The notes below the pieces were generated by a model, which was not told the origin of the DNA, ran no database searches, and saw only the letters and a program-made list of their open reading frames with translations. A DNA stretch of 64,000 nt from Alteromonas sp. C1M14 (lineage in GTDB: Bacteria; Pseudomonadota; Gammaproteobacteria; Enterobacterales; Alteromonadaceae), in contig NZ_JAHKQF010000008.1 in NCBI RefSeq assembly GCF_018860965.1, positions 434,001 through 498,000 of the forward strand. The letters run 5' to 3'. Below are positions 45,848 through 54,525 of this stretch, one piece after another. The position numbers and the translations under genes are program-made. The first letter of the stretch is position 1. Each line of letters starts with the position of its first letter.

Positions 45848-47965
45848 ATGATTAGAACCGATCTGTTCAATATCGCTAAAACCGGCGTGAACGCGAGTAG
45901 CCAGTTACTGAATACCACATCGAACAATATCGCTAATGTGAATACAGATGGGTATGTTCGAGAACAAACTGTTTTTGAAAGCAGTACGCTCGGTGGGGTA
46001 GGCCAAGGGACAACAGAACGAGTAATCAGTATCTTTGCGCAAAACCAACTACGTCGAGATATTACCTCGGTAGGTGAGTTAGAAACGTTCGTGGAGAAAA
46101 CCTCGTCGTTGGACAATTTGTTGGCCAGTGAAGCGAATTCTATTGCCGATGGTTTAAGTCAGTTTTTCGCCTCAATGCAAACGGCTGCCGATGATCCCAC
46201 CAACCTTGCTTCCAGAGAAGCGGTGCTTGGCGAAGCCACAGGGTTGCTTTCTAGAATGCAAACTTTGTCGGAATTCATGGAAGCGAAAGAAGAAGAGTTA
46301 AACCTTCAGTTTACCAGCGAAGTTGAACATGCAAATAGCTTGATAAAAAGTATTGGAGAACTGAATTCTGCGGTACTAACAGCGAAGGGCGGAAGTGATA
46401 ATGAGCCTTCGGTTTTATTGAATCAACGGGATAAAGCCATTAATGAACTAGCTGAATTGATGTCAGTGGAAGTTCGTGAAAACCAATATGGCGCTGTGGT
46501 GGTTAATTTGTCTTCCGGTGAATCTTTGGTTTTGGAAGATGGCTCATTTAATTTATTCGAATTAGGTAACGACGCGGATCTTACTTTCAAAGAACTGCAA
46601 TTAACCACCGCCTTTGAAAATAAAGAAAATACCAGTTTAAACATTGCCGAAGATAGCCTCGGTGGAACCTTGGGCGGGCTGTTTCGCTTTCGTGATGAAA
46701 TTCTAGGCCCTGCACAGCGGGATATAGGTCAAATGGCACTGGCTATGGCCGATGCAGTCAATACCCAAAACCATCTTGGTATGGATTTAGATTTACAACT
46801 CGGCGGTGATATTTTCACACTCCCCACCTTTGCTGGGTTGAACTTTGAGGGCACCCCGGATGATTTGCCGGTTGCTGCTCGGTTAACCCCGGGGCAAGGG
46901 GATCAAATTACCGATGCCGATTATAAGGTGACCATAGAATCAGTAGACGGCAGTAACTTTCCTACATCCGTTACCCTCACGTTATTAAACAGTGATGGAA
47001 CGCCAAAGCAAGATGCCCAGGGTAATGACGTGGAATATACCGGCATCAGTGTAGGAAGTGGTTTTAATGAATTACCCGGTGGTATTGAAATAGAGTTTAA
47101 CAGTGTCGCCAGCTACGATGCCGGTAACGAATTTTTGATACAGCCAACAAAATTTGCAGCATCAGATTTAACCCTAGCGACACAACGTCCTGAAGACTTA
47201 GCCTTTGCGTCTCCACTTAGAGCCGATGCTGATATTGGCAATCTTGGCGATGCCAAAGTAAGTGGCATACAAATTTCAAACACAGTGGTGGACAGTACCC
47301 TTGGTAGTGATGCCTCAGCGTTTGATGGTGCCGGCGATATTCACGATGCCAGTAGTGCCCCTGGAGGTACAGTGGGGGCTCCAGCGCAGATTGTCTTTAG
47401 TTCTTCCAGCGAGTTTTCTGTGCTTGATAGTGCGGGCAATTTGATTACCGAAGTCAGTGGTGCAAGTAGTTACGAAAACTTACTGAGTCAAGCTAAAACC
47501 ACTGGCTCCAGCCCAGCTTGGCCGGCGGCGTTTAGTGCCCTTGATGACTATCCAGGTTATGACTTAAGTTTAAGCGGTGTGCCCGTTGCCGGTGATACCT
47601 TTAGCATTAGCTATAATACTAATGGCGTGGCAGATAATGCGAATGCATTGAATTTGGCCGAATTGCAAAAAGAGGGCATGGTACAACTGAGTAGTGACAA
47701 TGCAAATCAGCTGCGAACGTTTCATGATGCCTATTCCTCATTAGTCGGTCGGGTGGGAGAAAGTTCGGCGACAGCACAGATTTCATTGGATGCTGCCGAA
47801 GCGATGAAAGTACAGTCGGAAAATTGGTTTGATAGTACATCTGGGGTCAGCCTAGATGAAGAAGCGGCAAATTTAGTGCGCTACCAACAAACTTATGCCG
47901 CCGCAGCTCGTATATTAACTACGGCACAAGAATTGTTTGATACGATTCTGGCAGCAGCGAGGTAA
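45848..47965 (+). CDS. flgK: Hook-filament junction protein FlgK (HAP1)
   Basis: A 705-residue junction protein. The N-terminal LNTTSNNIANVNTDGYVREQ (about 19-38) and the C-terminal SGVSLDEEAANLVRYQQTYAAAARILTTAQELFDTIL are the conserved D0/D1 parts. It is longer than the enteric protein (about 550) because of extra surface domains between about 330 and 610, rich in Ala, Gly, Ser and Asp. It is exported with FlgN. It lies 28 bp after flgJ and 8 bp before flgL. Confidence 0.94.
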   Translation: MIRTDLFNIAKTGVNASSQLLNTTSNNIANVNTDGYVREQTVFESSTLGGVGQGTTERVISIFAQNQLRRDITSVGELETFVEKTSSLDNLLASEANSIADGLSQFFASMQTAADDPTNLASREAVLGEATGLLSRMQTLSEFMEAKEEELNLQFTSEVEHANSLIKSIGELNSAVLTAKGGSDNEPSVLLNQRDKAINELAELMSVEVRENQYGAVVVNLSSGESLVLEDGSFNLFELGNDADLTFKELQLTTAFENKENTSLNIAEDSLGGTLGGLFRFRDEILGPAQRDIGQMALAMADAVNTQNHLGMDLDLQLGGDIFTLPTFAGLNFEGTPDDLPVAARLTPGQGDQITDADYKVTIESVDGSNFPTSVTLTLLNSDGTPKQDAQGNDVEYTGISVGSGFNELPGGIEIEFNSVASYDAGNEFLIQPTKFAASDLTLATQRPEDLAFASPLRADADIGNLGDAKVSGIQISNTVVDSTLGSDASAFDGAGDIHDASSAPGGTVGAPAQIVFSSSSEFSVLDSAGNLITEVSGASSYENLLSQAKTTGSSPAWPAAFSALDDYPGYDLSLSGVPVAGDTFSISYNTNGVADNANALNLAELQKEGMVQLSSDNANQLRTFHDAYSSLVGRVGESSATAQISLDAAEAMKVQSENWFDSTSGVSLDEEAANLVRYQQTYAAAARILTTAQELFDTILAAAR

Positions 47966-47973
47966 GATAAATC

Positions 47974-49200
47974 ATGCGGATCACAACGAATCAGATTTAT
48001 GACCAGAATATCCGTGCCATCATGGATAATCAAAAAGACATGTCCCAAACCCAGGAAGCCTTGTCCACGGGCAAGCAAATAAATCGTCCAAGCGATGATC
48101 CTGTGGGGGCTGCCAGTGTGATCCGTATTACTGAGCAACTGGACAAATTATCCCAATATCAACGTAATAACGACTTACTGACTAACGCGTTAGAGCAACA
48201 AGATACCGTTCTCAATAATATCAATGCGTCTCTAGCAAGTGCCAGAACACTCATTGTTCAGGCCGGCTCGGGGATCATGTCAGATGAAGACCAGCGTGCC
48301 ATTGGCGTTGAATTAGAACAGATACGCAATGAGGTCTTGGATCTCATGAATACGCAAGATGCAGGGGGGAATTACATCTATTCTGGTCACCAATCTCAGC
48401 AGCAAGCTTTTACCTTTAACCCTTCCGCAACCGGTAACGCTATTTCTTTTAATGGCGATACGGGGACGACAGAAGTCTCTTTATCTGACAGTGTGACGGT
48501 ACAACGTAGTTCTTCAGGCCAGGATGTGTTTGAAAATGTGCTAGCACGGTTTAATTTTGATCTTACCGGCAGTACAGGGGCAACCGTTGAAGCGGCTAAG
48601 GTAGAAGAGCAAGGTACCTTTGATACATTTTTTAATCAATATTATGATGGCGGGACCTCATCGAATAACGATTTTCAGCTGCAAATACTGAGTACCGGGC
48701 AGGTGCAACTAAGTAACATAGGAACCGGTGCCATAGTTGGAGAGGCCGCGTTTGTGTCTGGTGAACCTTTTACCATTGAAGGGATGTCTTACACCGTAAC
48801 CGGTGTACCGGGAGACACGGTGGATTTTAGTCTACGGGAGCCAGAAAAGAAGAATGTAGCAGAAACCCTCAACGATATTGCAAATCAGCTTATCAATGAT
48901 TCTCTTACTGGCGATGCGCTTACCGAAGCCCTGAGTGATGCGCTGGTGGGATTAGACAATGGTATGGAGAAAATACGGCTTGAACGTTCTTCTTTGGGCG
49001 GGCGGCTGAATGTTGCCGAGTCGATATACGGCACTAACCTTGATTTAGAAATTGCAGCTAAAGATGCCCGTGCCTCCATTGAGGAGACAGATTACGCTGA
49101 GGCCTCTGCAGAGTTTGCTAAACAAGAAGCCGCATTGAGCGCGGCATTGGCAACATTTCCTAAAGTCTCAAACCTTTCCTTGTTCAATTATATTACATAA
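47974..49200 (+). CDS. flgL: Hook-filament junction protein FlgL (HAP3)
   Basis: A 408-residue flagellin-like junction protein. The N-terminal MRITTNQIYDQNIRAIMDNQ and LSTGKQINRPSDDPVGAA (about 30-47) and a C-terminal coiled part (EETDYAEASAEFAKQEAALSAAL) match FlgL. A longer central region (about 190-300) carries surface insertions. The last 33 bp overlap, antisense, the sialidase-like gene. Confidence 0.93.
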   Translation: MRITTNQIYDQNIRAIMDNQKDMSQTQEALSTGKQINRPSDDPVGAASVIRITEQLDKLSQYQRNNDLLTNALEQQDTVLNNINASLASARTLIVQAGSGIMSDEDQRAIGVELEQIRNEVLDLMNTQDAGGNYIYSGHQSQQQAFTFNPSATGNAISFNGDTGTTEVSLSDSVTVQRSSSGQDVFENVLARFNFDLTGSTGATVEAAKVEEQGTFDTFFNQYYDGGTSSNNDFQLQILSTGQVQLSNIGTGAIVGEAAFVSGEPFTIEGMSYTVTGVPGDTVDFSLREPEKKNVAETLNDIANQLINDSLTGDALTEALSDALVGLDNGMEKIRLERSSLGGRLNVAESIYGTNLDLEIAAKDARASIEETDYAEASAEFAKQEAALSAALATFPKVSNLSLFNYIT

Positions 49201-50154
49201 TTTTTTAATACCGGTTATACACGCTAGGTAAACTCGGGTTTGATTATCACAGTGTCCTGAATAGTAAGACACATACAAGATATCACCTTGTATCACTAAA
49301 CCGGGATAGCTATTGTCTTTTGCGCTCGGTAGAGTGTAAAGAGGTGTGAGTTTGGCGGTATCTAAGTCGAGTAACCATAGTTGGGTTTTGAACTCACAGC
49401 CTGTCCAATTTCGCCCTGCCACTAATGCCGATTTCTCGGTTAAGCGTATCATTGCAGGGCCACCAATATAGGTGTTTAAGTCTTGCCAGTGCCAGGATGT
49501 ATAGGGTGGCTTACTTACCCCTAATTGGGCACTAAAGGTATCGGCATCTCGCCTCACCAACCCGTAAATCTCCTTTCTTTTACCAAATAGTAGTGCGCTC
49601 TCGTTAGGATAACCTAAGTTGTCTCGCTTCAAGCTCATAGCCGGCTTGGATTGCCTGAACATTTGCCTATGAGGATGGCCAATACAGAGATCTAATTGCT
49701 GTAGTGGGCGATGATAGGCCAAGCCAAACGCTTGGTTGTCCAGCCAGGCAATACGCCATAGCCACCAGTGATTGTCGCCAAAAGGGTGGGCAGAAGACCA
49801 TGACAAGCCATTATCAGAAAACCAGCTCAGCATTTTTGTGTAGCCATGTTGGTTATCCACGGCGCGAAAACGAGCAAAAGCCATAAGCCACAGTCGGCCG
49901 TTGCCATCCACTGATAGTTTTGGATCCCGAAGATCCGCATTAGGTAGGTGAATGCGTTCTCGTTGCACAACCTTTGCCTGAGGGGTTAGGCGTGCAATTT
50001 CGATATGGCCGTCGCCACTGATGTGATTACTTGCAATGCGGTAACAACACAACAATTGGTCTTGGTAATACGTCAGATCCGTGAAGGCGGCGTGGCTAGC
50101 CCGCCCAGATATTCTATGTATTGCCTGCAATTTAAGAAATTTTTCTTGTTTCAT
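49168..50154 (-). CDS. Sialidase-like beta-propeller protein without signal peptide
   Basis: A 328-residue protein that reads as a sialidase/neuraminidase-fold propeller. A FRIP-like YRIA stands at residues 38-41, RDPKLSVDGNGRLWLMAF at 76-93, and an Asp-box-like SDNGLSW at 113-119. Further blades occur to about residue 310. No signal peptide or TM segment is visible, so it is probably cytoplasmic. It is on the opposite strand from the flagellar genes and overlaps flgL by 33 bp. Its place between flgL and the flagellins, in a locus that makes a sialic-acid-like sugar, suggests a role in nonulosonate handling. That is an inference, and catalytic residues are not certain. Confidence 0.55.
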   Translation of the reverse strand: MKQEKFLKLQAIHRISGRASHAAFTDLTYYQDQLLCCYRIASNHISGDGHIEIARLTPQAKVVQRERIHLPNADLRDPKLSVDGNGRLWLMAFARFRAVDNQHGYTKMLSWFSDNGLSWSSAHPFGDNHWWLWRIAWLDNQAFGLAYHRPLQQLDLCIGHPHRQMFRQSKPAMSLKRDNLGYPNESALLFGKRKEIYGLVRRDADTFSAQLGVSKPPYTSWHWQDLNTYIGGPAMIRLTEKSALVAGRNWTGCEFKTQLWLLDLDTAKLTPLYTLPSAKDNSYPGLVIQGDILYVSYYSGHCDNQTRVYLACITGIKKLCNIIEQGKV

Positions 50155-50234
50155 AATTTACCTGAAAACCAATGTGTTAAGTGTATTTATGCGGCAATTA
50201 AATGCCGCTTACCGGCAATTAAGTGAATTTATAT

Positions 50235-50261
50235 TAAAGGGATGTGGCAAACAGTCGATAT
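50235..50261 (+). promoter_or_regulatory. FliA-type promoter of flagellin 1
   Basis: TAAAGGGA, 11 bp, GTCGATAT matches the sigma-28 pattern at most positions, 115 bp before the ATG. The transcript leader between them has two hairpins (see findings). Confidence 0.7.
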
Positions 50262-50375
50262 AAAATTCGAGAGAGCCAGTTCATCATTTACCCCTCAGGT
50301 TATGGTGACTACTAATTGTAATCGCCGGAAGTTCCGGCAGCCAGCCCTGCTGGACTGAGAGTGTAGGAGAGACTT

Positions 50376-51215
50376 ATGTCTTTGTACGTTAATACCAATG
50401 TGTCTGCATTGAACGCTCAACGTCAGTTATTCGACGTTAGCAATTCCTTAGGCACTTCATTTGAGCGTCTGTCGTCTGGTTTCCGGATTAACAGCGCAAA
50501 AGATGATGCTGCCGGTCTACAAATTACAGACCGTATGACATCCCAAATCCAAGGTTTAGACCAAGCCGTTCGTAACGCTAACGATGCGATCTCACTGTCG
50601 CAAACAGCGGAAGGCGCATTGGATGAAACCACCACCGCGTTGCAGCGTATTCGTCAGTTGGCGGTACAATCTCAAAACGGTATCAACAGCTCTGCTGACC
50701 GTTTAGCACTGCAAAAAGAAGTATCTGCATTGGCCACTGAAATTACGCGAATTTCCACTGATTCGCAATTCAACGGCGTCGATATCTTAACGGGTGGTTT
50801 TTCTGCTCAGTTTTTGGTGGGTGCAAACGCAGGTCAAACAATCTCTGTAAACCTGTCTGCTACTAACCTGGCTGGACTTAACGGCTTTAGTGCTGGTGGC
50901 TTAGGCCTAACCGGCGGTACCGTTGCCGATGTGGCAAGTGCTTCATCACTATTAGGCGTGGTTGATGGTGCTATTTCTGCCATTGGTGGCGTGCGTGCTG
51001 ACCTCGGTGCATTGCAAAACCGTTTCCAATCAACTATTCGTAACTTAAGTAGCATTTCTGAAAACGTTTCAGCTGCGCGTTCACGTATCCGTGATACCGA
51101 CTTTGCTGCTGAGACTGCCGAATTGACACGTAACCAGATTATCCAGCAGGCAAGTACGACAGTATTGTCTCAGGCCAATCAGCGTCCACAGTCGGCACTT
51201 CAGTTATTGGGCTAA
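50376..51215 (+). CDS. fliC: Flagellin 1
   Basis: A 279-residue flagellin of the short type: conserved D0/D1 N terminus ([40 protein letters not shown]) and C terminus ([34 protein letters not shown]). The centre (about 165-205) is a short Gly/Ala-rich variable part instead of D2/D3 domains. The filament is therefore thin-walled and probably glycosylated on Ser/Thr by the pseudaminic acid from the operon downstream. GGAGAG precedes the ATG. It is the first of three paralogues. Confidence 0.94.
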   Translation: MSLYVNTNVSALNAQRQLFDVSNSLGTSFERLSSGFRINSAKDDAAGLQITDRMTSQIQGLDQAVRNANDAISLSQTAEGALDETTTALQRIRQLAVQSQNGINSSADRLALQKEVSALATEITRISTDSQFNGVDILTGGFSAQFLVGANAGQTISVNLSATNLAGLNGFSAGGLGLTGGTVADVASASSLLGVVDGAISAIGGVRADLGALQNRFQSTIRNLSSISENVSAARSRIRDTDFAAETAELTRNQIIQQASTTVLSQANQRPQSALQLLG

Positions 51216-51232
51216 TCGCTCAACTAACACCG

Positions 51233-51255
51233 GGAATGAAGCCGGGAGGTAGTGA
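51233..51255 (+). repeat. 23-nt motif after flagellin 1
   Basis: Begins GGAATGAAGCCGGGAGG and ends TAGTGA, 18 bp past the stop. It recurs after flagellin 2 at 52469-52491 with one change. Confidence 0.6.
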
Positions 51256-51307
51256 CTCTGAGGTTCTAAAGCGCATAAATTGACGCTTACCCTAAAATAA
51301 ACATCAA

Positions 51308-51334
51308 AAAAGCCGGACAAGTTGTCCGGCTTTT
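51308..51334 (+). terminator. Rho-independent terminator after flagellin 1
   Basis: An 11-bp perfect stem (core AGCCGGAC/GTCCGGCT) with a 5-nt loop and flanking A and T runs. The rest of the 349-bp gap 51216-51564 holds only the 23-nt motif and the next promoter. Confidence 0.92.
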
Positions 51335-51398
51335 CTTTAGGAAAAACAACGAATAACTAATTTTTGCCTGAGATATGACAAAAATTGGAAAAAATACC

Positions 51399-51428
51399 TA
51401 AAGGATTTTGTCTGTCCGTACGATACAT
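51399..51428 (+). promoter_or_regulatory. FliA-type promoter of flagellin 2
   Basis: TAAAGGAT, then CGATAC with a spacer one base longer than the consensus, about 140 bp before the ATG. Confidence 0.5.
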
Positions 51429-51564
51429 AAAGCAACGGGGGCTGAAACTAATAAAATCAAATTCAGCACCTTAAAAAGCTAATAAAAACAATAATAAGCA
51501 AAAATGCTATGTCACGTTAAAAACAAAAATAGTGACGTAATCCATATCGTTAGGAGATAGAGAA

Positions 51565-52392
51565 ATGAGTTTATTTGTAAATACTAATGTGTCGTCTTTA
51601 AATGCACAGCGTCAACTGTTTAATACAAGCAATAGCTTAGATACTGCTTTCGAGCGTTTATCGTCAGGGTTTCGTATCAATAGTGCCGCTGATGATGCCG
51701 CCGGCTTACAAATTTCTGATCGTATGACATCCCAAATAATGGGGCTTGATCAGGCGGTAAGAAATGCTAACGATGGTATTTCACTTGCACAAACCGCAGA
51801 AGGCGCAATGCAAGAAATCACCACTGCATTGCAGCGTATTCGTGTACTGGCTATTCAATCCCAGAACGGCATTAACTCTTCTGCCGACCGTCTGGCGCTA
51901 CAAAAAGAAGTGTCAGCCCTTAAAACAGAAATTTCTCGAATTGCATCGACCACCCAGTTTGGTGGTGTAGATATACTTAATGGAAGTTTTTCATCATCGT
52001 TTTTGGTCGGTGCGAATGCGGGCCAAACCATTGGTGTCAATATTTCACGAGAAAATGGATTTGGATTTGTTGGACTGACAGGCACTAGCGATACTTCAGT
52101 ACTGACCGAAGATTTGGCTTCTGCAGCATTAACCGCTGTGGACTCAGCAATTTCCATTGTTGATGCTAAACGGGCGGACCTCGGTGCTATTCAAAACCGT
52201 TTTCAGTCTACTATTCGTAACTTATCTAATATTTCTGAAAACGTGTCTGCTGCTCGCTCTCGTATTAGAGATACGGATTTTGCGACAGAAACAGCCACCT
52301 TGACACGTAATCAAATATTGCAACAAGCCAGTACTACTGTGTTAAGCCAAGCAAACCAACGTCCTCAGGCGGCATTGAGTTTACTGCAGTAA
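51565..52392 (+). CDS. Flagellin 2
   Basis: A 275-residue flagellin paralogue with the same D0/D1 termini ([19 protein letters not shown] start, [15 protein letters not shown] end) and a different central stretch (about 165-200, [18 protein letters not shown]). The C-terminal residue is Gln rather than Gly. Codon choice and base content look somewhat more AT-rich than in flagellin 1. GGAGAT precedes the ATG. Confidence 0.93.
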   Translation: MSLFVNTNVSSLNAQRQLFNTSNSLDTAFERLSSGFRINSAADDAAGLQISDRMTSQIMGLDQAVRNANDGISLAQTAEGAMQEITTALQRIRVLAIQSQNGINSSADRLALQKEVSALKTEISRIASTTQFGGVDILNGSFSSSFLVGANAGQTIGVNISRENGFGFVGLTGTSDTSVLTEDLASAALTAVDSAISIVDAKRADLGAIQNRFQSTIRNLSNISENVSAARSRIRDTDFATETATLTRNQILQQASTTVLSQANQRPQAALSLLQ

Positions 52393-52468
52393 TACTTAGC
52401 ATTAAGACACACCGGTCTAAGGCATAAATAATAAGACGAAGGCAAAAAAGGCGGGGCGCTGACTGGCA

Positions 52469-52491
52469 GGAATGAAGCCAGGAGGTAGTGA
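52469..52491 (+). repeat. 23-nt motif after flagellin 2
   Basis: Begins GGAATGAAGCCAGGAGG and ends TAGTGA, 77 bp past the stop. It is 22 of 23 identical to 51233-51255. Confidence 0.6.
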
Positions 52492-52869
52492 GAGGTATGA
52501 GGTCTGGAACAACATACCCGCCCGTCAGCTAGAGCAAAGCAAGCTTTGCCCGGAAATCCGGGAGTGACCCGGAAGTGTCAATGTTTTAACACCAACACAC
52601 AATAATAAGCATAGCGTGTGCCAAATTTTTAAAGTTGTCCACGGTATGCAAAGTTAATTTAATGACGCCTTAGGTGTCTGTATTTAGGCAGCGGGTTAGG
52701 AAAGCATAATTTTGGATTCGGTAAGTACGAGCAAGATTATCTTCAACTGCTTGATACATTACAATTTTCCAAAAAAGCGGCAAAGTAGCGCAGGTAGGAA
52801 ACGAAGTTATGCCATGCAAGCGGCAACTTTCTCCCATCATAACCGTCGCTTTTACCGGTAGAGGCACAC

Positions 52870-53165
52870 CCTATAACCATCCGTGAAGGATTATTTTAAT
52901 AAAGTGTGTCGTAAAGCGGATAAATTTGGGAAATGTATTACACTGAAATATGGGAAGGAGTTGAGAGGCCGCCCAAACCAGGTACCCCTAGCGGGGGACT
53001 GGTGAAATAAAACGCCGGCTAACAGGACTGAGAGGTAGAAGAGTGGTTGAGAGGCCAGTTATTTCTACTAATTATCCTGCCAGCCGACTGGAAACATTTT
53101 AAAGTTTTGCTCTAACTCCTAACGTGAGCAAAATTGGCCGGGACGTCTGTTCCGGCCTTTTTTAT
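52870..53165 (+). ncRNA. Candidate small RNA between flagellins 2 and 3
   Basis: The 1228-bp gap 52393-53620 has no supportable ORF. Its centre is structured. CCAG/CTGG flanks a CCCC-TAGC-GGGG hairpin (52978-53001). A TTTTGCTC/GAGCAAAA stem (53105-53112 and 53126-53133) exposes CTCCT, an anti-Shine-Dalgarno sequence, in its loop. A strong terminator closes it at 53136-53165. GAGAGG occurs three times. The 5' end is a guess because no clear promoter is visible. It could instead be a long 3' tail of the flagellin 2 transcript. Confidence 0.4.
53136..53165 (+). terminator. Strong Rho-independent terminator
   Basis: GGCCGGGA pairs with TTCCGGCC (one G-U) around a 6-nt loop, followed by eight T with little interruption. 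It lies 740 bp past the flagellin 2 stop with no gene between. Confidence 0.9.
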
Positions 53166-53446
53166 TTTTATGCCGAAACAACCTGCTCAATCTCACGCTA
53201 TTCAAACTTAAGCATATCCTATGCCAAAAAAACGTGCCAAATAGTTGGCACTGACTTCAATGGTATTTAGAACAATACATTGAACGAGGTTTTCATACCT
53301 GAACATTTTGCACGAAATTTCTCCATTGAAAATAGAAAAGACAAACTTTTCCAGTGCTATTTAATCATTCCATCCTAAAAAGTTAAAAAATATCTCTTTT
53401 AATACAGTGGGTTATACGTTTTTTGAATTTTTTTTCGAAAAAAAGC

Positions 53447-53473
53447 TAAAGGTACTCAAGGAATGGTCGATAA
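53447..53473 (+). promoter_or_regulatory. FliA promoter of flagellin 3
   Basis: TAAAGGTA, 11 bp, GTCGATAA is a near-consensus sigma-28 site 148 bp before the ATG. Confidence 0.85.
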
Positions 53474-53620
53474 CTATTGTTGAGGGGTAATTTAATTACT
53501 TAAATGTGATGCTGTTAAGCATTATCAATGAGGGGCTTGTTGGCGTAGTGACCCAGCAAGTCTGAACTGGAAGGTATTGACTGTAACGTAAGTTACATCG
53601 ATTCCCTAGGAGGTATTCTA

Positions 53621-54445
53621 ATGTCTTTATATGTAAATACTAATGCTTCTTCTCTGAACGCACAGCGTCAGCTTTATGATGTAAGCAATAAGCTAAACAC
53701 GTCGTTCGAAAGATTGTCATCTGGCTTTCGAATTAACAGTGCTGCCGATGATGCTGCCGGTTTGCAAATTTCTGATCGTCTGACTACCCAGGTTGAAGGT
53801 TTGAATCAGGCTGTACGAAATGCCAACGATGCCATTTCTTTGGCGCAAACATCAGAAGGTGCCCTTGCAGAGGTGACCACAAGTTTGCAACGTATCCGTC
53901 AGTTAGCGGTACAGTCGCAAAGTGGGATCAACAGTTCGGCAGACCGTGCCGCACTGCAAAAAGAGGTAGCAGCCTTACAAACAGAGATTTCCCGTATTTC
54001 TACGGATACGCAGTTTGGTGGTGTTGACTTACTTAAAGGTAATTACTCCGCGACCTTTCTTGTTGGGGCAAATGCTGGACAGTCTATTAGTATCAACTTG
54101 TCTCGTACGGGTGGTTTTGGCGCTTCGGGTTTAGGTGTTGGTTCGTTGACAATCGCCACCGCCACAGACGCTAGTGCCGCACTTGGTGCTATCGATAACG
54201 CTATGTCTGCCATTGGTGGTGTGCGTGCCGATCTAGGTGCTTTACAAAACCGCTTCCAATCAACCATTCGTAACCTAAGCAGTATCTCTGAAAACTTGTC
54301 TCAGGCTCGTTCTCGTATTCGTGATACCGACTTTGCGTCTGAAACAGCCGAACTGACACGTAATCAAATTATCCAGCAAGCATCTATATCTGTGCTAAGC
54401 CAAGCGAATCAGCGTCCCCAAGCTGCATTATCTTTGCTAGGATAA
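53621..54445 (+). CDS. Flagellin 3
   Basis: A 274-residue flagellin paralogue: [20 protein letters not shown] start, [21 protein letters not shown] terminus [15 protein letters not shown]. The variable centre (about 160-195) is Gly/Ser/Thr-rich, which suits O-glycosylation. It has AGGAGGT directly upstream, the strongest ribosome site of the three. It is followed by a weak hairpin and then flaG. Confidence 0.94.
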   Translation: MSLYVNTNASSLNAQRQLYDVSNKLNTSFERLSSGFRINSAADDAAGLQISDRLTTQVEGLNQAVRNANDAISLAQTSEGALAEVTTSLQRIRQLAVQSQSGINSSADRAALQKEVAALQTEISRISTDTQFGGVDLLKGNYSATFLVGANAGQSISINLSRTGGFGASGLGVGSLTIATATDASAALGAIDNAMSAIGGVRADLGALQNRFQSTIRNLSSISENLSQARSRIRDTDFASETAELTRNQIIQQASISVLSQANQRPQAALSLLG

Positions 54446-54470
54446 AGTCAGTTAAGACTTAAAAGGTATA

Positions 54471-54496
54471 GGGAAGCGTGAGGTTTGGTGCTTCCC
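54471..54496 (+). terminator. Hairpin between flagellin 3 and flaG
   Basis: GGGAAGC/GCTTCCC, 7-bp stem with a 12-nt loop and a poor T run. It is probably a partial terminator that lets some transcripts continue into flaG-fliDST. Confidence 0.5.
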
Positions 54497-54525
54497 CGTA
54501 TTCTCTTTGAGATAAGGAGGTAACT

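Noticed and set aside
51233-51300. Short peptide started by GTG after the GGAGG in the 23-nt motif
   Set aside because: The frames end after 5 codons (flagellin 1 copy) and 15 codons (flagellin 2 copy) and share no sequence, so a conserved peptide is unlikely.
52393-53620. CRISPR array in the repeat-rich gap
   Set aside because: The repeats (GAGAGG, GGA motifs) are short and irregularly spaced, with no constant repeat-spacer unit and no cas genes.
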